This document shows positions 7,751 through 13,030 of a stretch of DNA of 13,030 nt, in pieces. Each line of letters begins with the position of its first letter. Positions within the stretch are counted from its first letter, which is position 1. The position numbers and the translations under genes were made by a program. The stretch is from Bacteroidaceae bacterium (GTDB taxonomy: Bacteria > Bacteroidota > Bacteroidia > Bacteroidales > Bacteroidaceae). Under the pieces are notes generated by a model. The model did not search any database, was not told the DNA's origin, and saw only the letters and a program-made list of their open reading frames with translations. The stretch covers positions 33,190 to 46,219 of the forward strand of contig JABUUA010000036.1 in assembly GCA_021443405.1 (NCBI GenBank), read 5' to 3'.

Positions 7751-9458
7751 TGTTAGCCTCCTTTTCCAACATCATATCATTCACCGAAGCGCCGGGAGGG
7801 GTCATGGGCATCACGTCGTCTTCCTCCATGATGACGGTCTCCAGGAAATAAGCGCCCTTGGCCGCGAGCATGCGCTCCACGGCGGCGGGCAGGTCGTTGC
7901 GGTCCGTCACACGCTCGTAGGCGATGCCGTAGCCGGCGCATATCTGCGCGTAGTCGGGGTTGAGCATGTGTGTGAAGGCATAGCGCTTCTGGAAAAACAT
8001 GTTCTGCCACTGGCGCACGTTGCCCAGGAAGTTGTTGTTCATGAGCACAATCTTCACGGGACAGTGATATTCCATAATGGTGCCCAGCTCCTGAATGACC
8101 ATTTGCAGACCGCCGTCGCCCAGGAAAACACACACGGGACGCTCTTTCTCGGCGAAGGTCGCGCCGATGGCGGCGGGCAGACCGTAGCCCATAGTGCCCA
8201 AGCCACCACTGGTGATGATGGAGCGCGGTGTGTGGTAGCGCGAGTAGCGCGTGGCGAAGAGTTGGTTCTGGCCTACATCGGTAACCGTCACGCCCATGCC
8301 TTGCGTGGCCTCGGCCACGGCGTTTACCACCTCTCCCATAAGCAGCGGACCGCTCTGGGGGTGGATGGCTTTCTCGATGACGCGGCTCTGCTCCCGTTCG
8401 TTCAGCGGGGCGAAACTGTCGCGCCACGCCTTATGGTCGGCCTTGTGGACCAAGGCGGTGAGCATGGGGAGCGCCTCCTTACAGTCGGCCACGATGGCCA
8501 CGTCGGTCTTCACGTTCTTGTCTATCTCGGCGTTGTCGATGTCCAGATGGATGACCTTCGCCTGCTTGAGGTAGGTGTTGAGATTGCCCGTCACGCGGTC
8601 AGAGAAGCGCATGCCGATGGCAATCACCACGTCGGCCTCCTGCTGTTTCAAGTTCGGGGCCAGGTTGCCGTGCATGCCCAGCATGCCCACGTTGAGGGGA
8701 TGATTGCTGGGGAGCGCCGACAGACCGAGCATGGTGCGACCGGCGGGGATGTCGGCTTTCTCGAGGAAAGTCTTCAGTTCTTCCTGTGCGCCGCCCAGTT
8801 CCACGCCCTGACCCACGAGGGCCAGCGGCTTCTGGGCGCTGTTGAGTAGTGCGGCGGCCTCGCGCATGGCGTCGTCCTTGGGCAGCGGCGACGCAATGTA
8901 GGAGCGCACGAAGTTCACGGTGCTGGGCATATAGTCGCACTTGGAGACCTGTGCATTCTTGGGGAAGTCGAGCACCACGGGGCCGGGACGTCCCGACTTG
9001 GCCAGGTAATAAGCCTTGCTCACCGCCCAGGGAATGTCCTCGGGACGGCGAATCTGGTACACCCACTTGCAGATGGGTTGTGCCACGGTTATAAGGTCGA
9101 GTTCTTGGAAAGCGTCGGAACCGAGCACGCCCACGCCCACCTGACCGGCAATCACCACCACGGGAGTGGAGTCAATCATAGCGTCGGCCACGCCCGTGAG
9201 TGTGTTGGCTACGCCCGGTCCGCTGGTTACAATCACCGTGCCCACCGCGCCGCTCACGCGGGCAAAACCTTGTGCGGCGTGGATGGCGCCCTGTTCGTGA
9301 CGGACAAGGATATGGTCGAAGGCTTTCTTTTCTCCTCGTGTATAGTCGTAGAGTGCGTCATAGACAGGCATGATGCTTCCGCCGGGATAGCCGAAGATGG
9401 TCTGCACGCCTTGTGCCTTGAGCGACTCCATTAAGATTTCTGAACCTCTAAGTTCCAT
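7743..9458 (-). CDS. ilvB: Acetolactate synthase large (catalytic) subunit
   Basis: This ThDP-dependent enzyme condenses two pyruvates, or pyruvate with 2-oxobutyrate, to acetohydroxy acids, the first committed step for valine/isoleucine. The 571-residue protein carries all three ThDP-fold domains: the PYR domain with the catalytic Glu E55 in RHEQGAIHAAQGFAR; the central FAD-binding region (about 190-340, with IGMRFSDRVTGN); and the PP domain with the metal/ThDP motif GDG (447-449) through NNN (474-476). The LGNVRQWQ segment and FAD domain point to the biosynthetic enzyme, not catabolic AlsS. Length is normal. The start at 9458 (MELRGSEILMESLKAQG) aligns with the family. It lies 75 nt downstream of ilvD across a hairpin-bearing spacer and overlaps ilvN by 8 nt. 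Confidence 0.97.
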   Translation of the reverse strand: MELRGSEILMESLKAQGVQTIFGYPGGSIMPVYDALYDYTRGEKKAFDHILVRHEQGAIHAAQGFARVSGAVGTVIVTSGPGVANTLTGVADAMIDSTPVVVIAGQVGVGVLGSDAFQELDLITVAQPICKWVYQIRRPEDIPWAVSKAYYLAKSGRPGPVVLDFPKNAQVSKCDYMPSTVNFVRSYIASPLPKDDAMREAAALLNSAQKPLALVGQGVELGGAQEELKTFLEKADIPAGRTMLGLSALPSNHPLNVGMLGMHGNLAPNLKQQEADVVIAIGMRFSDRVTGNLNTYLKQAKVIHLDIDNAEIDKNVKTDVAIVADCKEALPMLTALVHKADHKAWRDSFAPLNEREQSRVIEKAIHPQSGPLLMGEVVNAVAEATQGMGVTVTDVGQNQLFATRYSRYHTPRSIITSGGLGTMGYGLPAAIGATFAEKERPVCVFLGDGGLQMVIQELGTIMEYHCPVKIVLMNNNFLGNVRQWQNMFFQKRYAFTHMLNPDYAQICAGYGIAYERVTDRNDLPAAVERMLAAKGAYFLETVIMEEDDVMPMTPPGASVNDMMLEKEANNG

Positions 9459-9496
9459 TTCTGTTGTAGCGTTGAGAGTTTTGCGATATAGTGCTG

Positions 9497-9527
9497 CGGG
9501 GGCGGTGACGTGCGGTCGTGGCCCCCG
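9497..9527 (-). promoter_or_regulatory. GC-rich hairpin in the ilvD-ilvB spacer
   Basis: CGGGGGC (9497-9503) and GCCCCCG (9521-9527) form a perfect 7-bp GC-only stem with a 17-nt loop, beginning 6 nt past the ilvD stop. In the leftward transcript no U-tract follows (next bases CAGCACTATATC), so it is probably not a complete terminator. It could act as an mRNA processing or stability element that separates ilvD levels from the downstream genes. Structure seen; role inferred. Confidence 0.5.
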
Positions 9528-9533
9528 GTGGAC

Positions 9534-11336
9534 TTAGTCGATGATGCGCACACCGCCTTTGTCGGCGCTGGCCACGGACTGGGCGTAGGCGCGCAAGGCC
9601 TTGCTCACCACGCGCTGACGCTTGAGCGGCTGTTGCGGACGGGCGGCCAGTTCCTCGTCGGAGAGTTGCACGTTGATGCTGCGGCCCGGGATGTCGATGA
9701 CGATGATGTCGCCGTCCTTGATTTTGCCTATATTGCCGCCGCTGGCAGCTTCCGGGCTGATGTGGCCGATGCTCAGGCCGCTGGTGCCGCCCGAGAAGCG
9801 CCCGTCGGTGATGAGGGCACACTCCTTACCCATGTGCATGCTCTTGATGTACGAGGTGGGGTAAAGCATCTCCTGCATGCCGGGACCGCCCTTGGGACCC
9901 TCGTGCGTAATGACCACGCAGTCGCCTTTCTTCACCTTTCCGCCCAAGATGCCCTCGCAAGCGTCCTCCTGCGAGTCGAAGACAACGGCGGGACCCTCGA
10001 AGTGCCAGAGCTCGGGAGCCACGCCTGCGGTCTTCACCACGCAGCCGTCCTGGGCGATGTTACCGAAGAGCACGGCCATGCCGCCGTCTTTGGTGTAGGC
10101 GTGTTCGATGTCGCGGATGCAACCGTTGGCGCGGTCGGTGTCGAGGCTGGGCCATTGTGTGTCCTGACTTCCCATCTTGGTGGAGAACTTACCTGCGGGC
10201 GCCGATGAGTAGATGCGCAGAGCTTCGGGGTCGATGGTCGGGCCGGTGATGGAGTAGCGGGCAATGTCGTCGCCCAGTGTGGCGCCGTTGACGCGGCGGC
10301 ACGTAAGGTCGAGCAGGTCGCCTTTGGCCAGTTCGCCAAGGATGCCCAGGATACCGCCGGCGCGATTCTCCTCCTGAATGCTGTACTTCTGCCAGTTGGG
10401 GGCGAGCTTGCACAAGAAAGGCACCTTGCGGCTGAGCGCGTCGATGTCGCTCATGGTGAAGTCAACGCCGCCCTCCTGTGCCACGGCCAGCAGGTGGAGC
10501 ACCGTATTGGTGCTGGCGCCCATGGCGATGTCGAGGGTCATGGCATTGAGGAAAGCCTGACGGGTGGCTATGCTGCGGGGCAGCACGCTCTCGTCGCCGT
10601 CCTCGTAGTAAGCCAGTGCGTTCTTCACGATGAGCTTGGCCGCATCGCGGAACAACTGCACGCGATTGACGTGGGTGGCCAGTATCGAACCGTTGCCGGG
10701 TAGAGAAAAACCCAAGGCCTCGGTGAGAGAGTTCATGGAATTGGCGGTGAACATGCCCGAGCAGGCGCCGCAACCGGGGCAGGCCGAATGCTCGACCACC
10801 TGCAGTTCCTCGTCACTCACGGTGGGGTCTCCGCCCTTGATCATGGCGGTGATGAGGTCGGCATTCTCGCCGTTCACCTTGCCGGCCTCCATCGGTCCGC
10901 CGCTCACGAACACGGCGGGAATGTTGAGGCGCATGGCAGCCATCAGCATGCCGGGGGTCACTTTGTCGCAGTTCGAGATGCACACCATGGCGTCGGCCTT
11001 GTGGGCGTTCACCATGTATTCCACCGAGTCGGCGATGATGTCGCGGCTGGGCAGCGAATACAGCATGCCGTCGTGGCCCATGGCGATGCCGTCGTCCACG
11101 GCGATGGTGTTGAACTCGGCGGCGTAGCAACCGAGTTGCTCAATCTCCTGTTTCACGATTTGTCCAATCTCGTGGAGATGGGTGTGCCCGGGAACGAACT
11201 GGGTGAAACTGTTGACGATGGCTATGATGGGCTTACCAAATTGCTCACGCTTCATGCCGTTGGCCACCCACAGTGCGCGGGCGCCCGCCATGCGGCGGCC
11301 TTCTGTGCAGACAGAGCTGCGAAGTGAATGCTTCAT
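9534..11336 (-). CDS. ilvD: Dihydroxyacid dehydratase
   Basis: It dehydrates 2,3-dihydroxy-isovalerate and -methylvalerate to the 2-oxo acids, the third shared step of valine/isoleucine synthesis, using an Fe-S cluster and Mg2+. The 600-residue product closely follows E. coli IlvD (616 residues): NSFTQFVPGHTHL near 42-54, AVDDGIAMGH at 79-88 (metal Asp), CISNCDKVTPGM at 119-130 with cluster Cys C123 and K125, ACPGCGACSGMFTANSMN at 185-202 with C192, and GRFSGGTSG at 512-520 holding the catalytic Ser region. The pattern is that of the E. coli-like, oxygen-labile cluster type; the cluster type itself is inferred. It is the first gene of the operon, starting 44 nt from a Bacteroidetes-type promoter, with a leader of about 37 nt. 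No Shine-Dalgarno sequence is visible, as usual in this phylum. Confidence 0.97.
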   Translation of the reverse strand: MKHSLRSSVCTEGRRMAGARALWVANGMKREQFGKPIIAIVNSFTQFVPGHTHLHEIGQIVKQEIEQLGCYAAEFNTIAVDDGIAMGHDGMLYSLPSRDIIADSVEYMVNAHKADAMVCISNCDKVTPGMLMAAMRLNIPAVFVSGGPMEAGKVNGENADLITAMIKGGDPTVSDEELQVVEHSACPGCGACSGMFTANSMNSLTEALGFSLPGNGSILATHVNRVQLFRDAAKLIVKNALAYYEDGDESVLPRSIATRQAFLNAMTLDIAMGASTNTVLHLLAVAQEGGVDFTMSDIDALSRKVPFLCKLAPNWQKYSIQEENRAGGILGILGELAKGDLLDLTCRRVNGATLGDDIARYSITGPTIDPEALRIYSSAPAGKFSTKMGSQDTQWPSLDTDRANGCIRDIEHAYTKDGGMAVLFGNIAQDGCVVKTAGVAPELWHFEGPAVVFDSQEDACEGILGGKVKKGDCVVITHEGPKGGPGMQEMLYPTSYIKSMHMGKECALITDGRFSGGTSGLSIGHISPEAASGGNIGKIKDGDIIVIDIPGRSINVQLSDEELAARPQQPLKRQRVVSKALRAYAQSVASADKGGVRIID

Positions 11337-11379
11337 ATTGTGTATTGTCTTTTTACCTATTACCTAACGAAATGAACTG

Positions 11380-11411
11380 CAAAATTATGTAAAAATCGTC
11401 AGTTTAGCAAA
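11380..11411 (-). promoter_or_regulatory. Promoter of the ilvD operon (Bacteroidetes -33/-7 type)
   Basis: On the minus strand TTTG (11411-11408) is followed after exactly 20 nt by TAATTTTG (11387-11380), matching the Bacteroidetes consensus TTTG-N19-21-TAnnTTTG. The predicted transcript starts near 11373, leaving about 37 nt before the ilvD ATG. That is too short for a leader peptide with an attenuator. Confidence 0.8.
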
Positions 11412-11450
11412 CATTTGATACATTATTTATATATAATAGGAAGCAAATGT
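11411..11450. repeat. 7-bp inverted repeat next to the ilvD -33 box
   Basis: ACATTTG (11411-11417) and CAAATGT (11444-11450) are exact inverted copies 33 bp centre to centre, about three helical turns. They flank a very AT-rich 26-nt stretch and touch the -33 element by one base. It is a possible operator or bending site, but short inverted repeats in AT-rich DNA arise by chance. Confidence 0.3.
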
Positions 11451-11492
11451 CGCCTTGCCGCGCCTTCGGGATGCGGAAATCTGGCAAAGAAT

Positions 11493-11528
11493 CCTTCGGC
11501 GCCCTCGGTGTCGCGCGGAGTGAAAAAA
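11493..11528 (+). repeat. Repeat-like segment in the ilvD-guaD gap
   Basis: The segment beginning CCTTCGGCGCCCTCGGTGTC and ending TGAAAAAA resembles, from memory, a loose class of intergenic sequence of the form CCTCxGTGxCxTCxGTGGTGAAAA that turns up in many bacterial genomes. It is far more GC-rich than the AT-rich promoter DNA beside it. It does not encode a plausible peptide. Membership needs a genome search. Confidence 0.35.
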
Positions 11529-11540
11529 TGCGGGAAAGAC

Positions 11541-11571
11541 TTGGAAGATTGGGCGAATATGCCTATATTTG
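11541..11571 (+). promoter_or_regulatory. Promoter of guaD (Bacteroidetes -33/-7 type)
   Basis: TTG (11541-11543) is followed after 20 nt by TATATTTG (11564-11571), fitting TTTG/TTG-N19-21-TAnnTTTG; only the first T of the -33 box is missing (CTTG). The start would fall near 11578, about 15 nt before the guaD ATG. This also argues against any upstream guaD start. Confidence 0.7.
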
Positions 11572-11593
11572 CCGCAAGAAAACCTTTGCAACC

Positions 11594-12070
11594 ATGAACA
11601 ACGAACCGATGCGAGAATTTATGCAACTGGCCATCGACCTGAGTGTGGCCAATGTGGCCGAGGGCGGAGGTCCCTTCGGCGCTGTCATCGTGAAGGATGG
11701 CGAGGTGGTGGCCACGGGCGTGAATCGCGTGACGGCCAACTGTGACCCCACAGCCCACGCCGAGGTGAGTGCCATCCGGGCCGCGTGTCAGCGGCTCGGC
11801 TCGTTCCGACTCGAGGGCTGCGTCTGCTATACGTCGTGCGAACCGTGCCCCATGTGTCTCAGTGCGCTCTACTGGGCCGGCGTGCGCGAAATCTGGTACG
11901 GCAACACCAAGAAAGACGCCGACGCCATCGGGTTTGGCGATGATTTCATCTATCAGGAAATAGCGCGTCCCTACACAGAACGGGCCATCCCCCTCCGTCC
12001 GCTGATGCGCGACGAGGCACAAGCCGCCTTCCGTGCCTGGACGCTCAAGGAGGACAAAATCGAGTATTAA
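11594..12070 (+). CDS. guaD: Guanine deaminase (cytidine deaminase-like fold)
   Basis: It deaminates guanine to xanthine with an active-site zinc in purine salvage and catabolism, in the cytoplasm. The 158-residue protein matches B. subtilis GuaD (156 residues) along its whole length: GGPFGAVIVKDG (25-36), N44, zinc ligand H55 and proton shuttle E57 in TAHAEVSAIR, and zinc ligands C85 and C88 in TSCEPCPMC. The C-terminal region with FGDDFIYQEI and a final KIEY resembles the domain-swapped tail ending KEY of the Bacillus enzyme and separates it from TadA tRNA adenosine deaminases. ATG 11594 is chosen over upstream in-frame ATGs because the promoter lies between them and homology begins here. 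It is transcribed divergently from ilvD and converges on the GH97 gene. It appears to stand alone, with no other purine genes in view. Confidence 0.92.
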   Translation: MNNEPMREFMQLAIDLSVANVAEGGGPFGAVIVKDGEVVATGVNRVTANCDPTAHAEVSAIRAACQRLGSFRLEGCVCYTSCEPCPMCLSALYWAGVREIWYGNTKKDADAIGFGDDFIYQEIARPYTERAIPLRPLMRDEAQAAFRAWTLKEDKIEY

Positions 12071-12108
12071 GATTCCGTCAGATTAAAGGTGCGGACGAGT
12101 CGCGAGAG

Positions 12109-12218
12109 ACAATAGGTCGTCTGGCCTTAGACATAAGGACGTCTGAGCTCAAACATAAGGACGTCTGAGCTCAAACATAAGGACGTTTGAGCCCACACAT
12201 AAGGATGTCTTTCCGACC
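12109..12218. repeat. 22-bp tandem repeat array, five units
   Basis: The unit is ACATAAGGACGTCTGAGCTC followed by AA. Copies 12131-12152 and 12153-12174 are identical. 12175-12196 differs at 3 positions. The outer units 12109-12130 (15 of 22 match) and 12197-12218 (14 of 22) are decayed but in phase. Each full unit holds GACGTC, and each intact junction has the near-palindrome GTCTGAGCTCAAAC with one mismatch. The length is not a multiple of three and no protein spans it. It begins 38 bp past the guaD stop, between convergent genes. Function unknown. Confidence 0.9.
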
Positions 12219-12233
12219 CCCTCGGCAGGGGTC
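12215..12233. repeat. Small GC-rich hairpin
   Basis: GACCCC (12215-12220) and GGGGTC (12228-12233) form a 6-bp stem with a 7-nt loop at the right edge of the 22-bp array. No T-run follows on either strand, so it is not a terminator by itself. Confidence 0.4.
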
Positions 12234-12249
12234 CGTCCGCTCGTAAAGA

Positions 12250-12286
12250 AAAAGTGCATAGACAGACGCGCCGTCTATGCACTTTT
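12250..12286. terminator. Bidirectional terminator between guaD and the GH97 gene
   Basis: AAAAGTGCATAGAC (12250-12263) and GTCTATGCACTTTT (12273-12286) form a perfect 14-bp stem with a 9-nt loop. T-runs end the stem in both directions: CTTTTAT rightward, and CTTTTTCTTT leftward. It lies between the convergent guaD and GH97 genes and can end both transcripts. Confidence 0.9.
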
Positions 12287-12312
12287 ATAGTGAGGGATAA
12301 GTATTTATCTCC

Positions 12313-13030
12313 TTACAAAACCATCACGAAACCGCCGCGTGCGTCGCACTTCACCTGCATTTCCTGCTGCACATTGGGGCGGGTGATGGCAAACTTCAAT
12401 TGCTCGCCGCTGTCGCCGAATAAGGTGGCCTCCTTCGCCGTCTTGCCGAGTCGCTTGAGAGAGAAGCGGAGCGTCTTCTCGCCGTCTGTGCCGTTGATGC
12501 CCGCCACATACCAATGTTCGCCCTTGCGGCGTGCCATCACCACCTCTTCACCAGGGTATCCCGCCAGCAGCAACGTCTCGTCCCATGCGGTGGGAAGACT
12601 GCTCAGCATCTCACGCACCTCGATAGGTTGCGACGTGTAGGCCGAGGGACGGTCGGCCATGTGCTGCACGCCCGACTCGAAGAGCACGGTAAGGGCCAGT
12701 TCGTGGGCATGGGTGGTGATGTGGGGATGCTGCGAATCTGTGAACGTGCAGGGCGTATAGTCCATGGAGCCAATCACGTTACGCGTGAAGGGCAGGGTGG
12801 CGTTGTGGCGGGCGGCACGATTGGTCAGTCGGCCGTTGTTATTGTACCACTCAGCCCCGTACACCGCCTCGCACGAGACCAGATTCGGGTACGTTCGCTG
12901 CCATCCGTGGGGAATGGTGGCGCCGTGGAAGTTGACGGTCAGGTGGTGCTTCGCGGCGCACTCCAACAGTTCGCGGTAATAATTGGTTATCTTGCAGTTG
13001 TCGTCGGCAAAGAAATCTATCTTCACGCCC
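12313..13030 (-). CDS. GH97 glycoside hydrolase (alpha-glucosidase/alpha-galactosidase family), 3' part
   Basis: About 238 C-terminal residues of a protein normally near 650-740 residues are visible; the start lies beyond the window, and the GTG at 13026 is an internal Val. GH97 enzymes cleave alpha-linked glucose or galactose in the periplasm of Bacteroidota. The fragment opens in the barrel with VKIDFFADD, then NFHGATIPHGWQRTYPN and EAVYGAEWYN, followed by PFTRNVIGSMDYTP, all recognisable GH97 strands. The Asp in KIDF is where retaining members place their nucleophile, and the Glu residues in EAVYGAE are acid/base candidates. The last 85 or so residues (GEHWYVAGINGTDG onward) form the C-terminal beta-sandwich domain. 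This hints at the retaining, alpha-galactosidase-like branch, but the missing N-terminal half is needed. It ends 27 nt from the shared terminator. Confidence 0.88.
   Translation of the reverse strand, partial: GVKIDFFADDNCKITNYYRELLECAAKHHLTVNFHGATIPHGWQRTYPNLVSCEAVYGAEWYNNNGRLTNRAARHNATLPFTRNVIGSMDYTPCTFTDSQHPHITTHAHELALTVLFESGVQHMADRPSAYTSQPIEVREMLSSLPTAWDETLLLAGYPGEEVVMARRKGEHWYVAGINGTDGEKTLRFSLKRLGKTAKEATLFGDSGEQLKFAITRPNVQQEMQVKCDARGGFVMVL

Noticed and set aside
11447..11593. Upstream in-frame starts for guaD and a 60-codon frame at 11415-11597
   Set aside because: The -33/-7 promoter lies inside them, homology to GuaD starts at 11594, and the peptides look like translated repeat sequence.
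12109..12218. CRISPR array
   Set aside because: The 22-bp units are directly contiguous with no spacers, and no cas genes are nearby.

Overview
The window is a chromosomal segment from a member of the Bacteroidota, most likely order Bacteroidales and perhaps a GC-rich Prevotellaceae relative. The placement rests on protein sequence recognition, the gene order ilvD-ilvB-ilvN-thioesterase-ilvC, two promoters of the Bacteroidetes type (TTG/TTTG, about 20 nt, TAnnTTTG), the absence of clear Shine-Dalgarno sequences, and glycan-degrading GH20 and GH97 enzymes. Genus is an inference. There are no tRNA or rRNA genes, mobile elements, phage genes or CRISPR arrays.

Left part (1-5337): a 5'-truncated uvrA (nucleotide excision repair) is followed 41 nt later by an exported GH20 beta-N-acetylhexosaminidase, both on the plus strand. 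The 279-bp gap after them holds several hairpins. One is a likely rightward terminator (5134-5161) and one is a strong stem-loop that ends the converging ilv operon (5281-5314).

Middle (5338-11336, minus strand): a compact five-gene operon reads leftward, ilvD > ilvB > ilvN > acyl-ACP thioesterase > ilvC. It encodes the shared valine/isoleucine enzymes: acetolactate synthase large and small subunits, ketol-acid reductoisomerase and dihydroxyacid dehydratase. A FatA/TesA-like acyl-ACP thioesterase sits between ilvN and ilvC. The promoter upstream of ilvD leaves a leader of only about 37 nt, too short for a classical leader-peptide attenuator. ilvD and ilvB are separated by 75 nt holding a GC-rich hairpin, ilvB and ilvN overlap by 8 nt, and ilvN and the thioesterase share one base (TGATG).

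Right part (11337-13030): guaD (guanine deaminase, plus strand) diverges from ilvD across a 257-bp gap with a promoter facing each way and a repeat-like GC-rich segment. After guaD comes a 22-bp tandem repeat array (12109-12218) and a strong bidirectional terminator. The minus-strand 3' part of a GH97 glycoside hydrolase follows, truncated by the window end.

Most of the window is core metabolism and repair. No new multi-gene system is evident. The least explained elements are the 22-bp array, the stacked inverted repeats at 5120-5192, the repeat-like segment upstream of guaD, the thioesterase inside the ilv operon, and a ketol-acid reductoisomerase that looks like the fungal mitochondrial enzyme.
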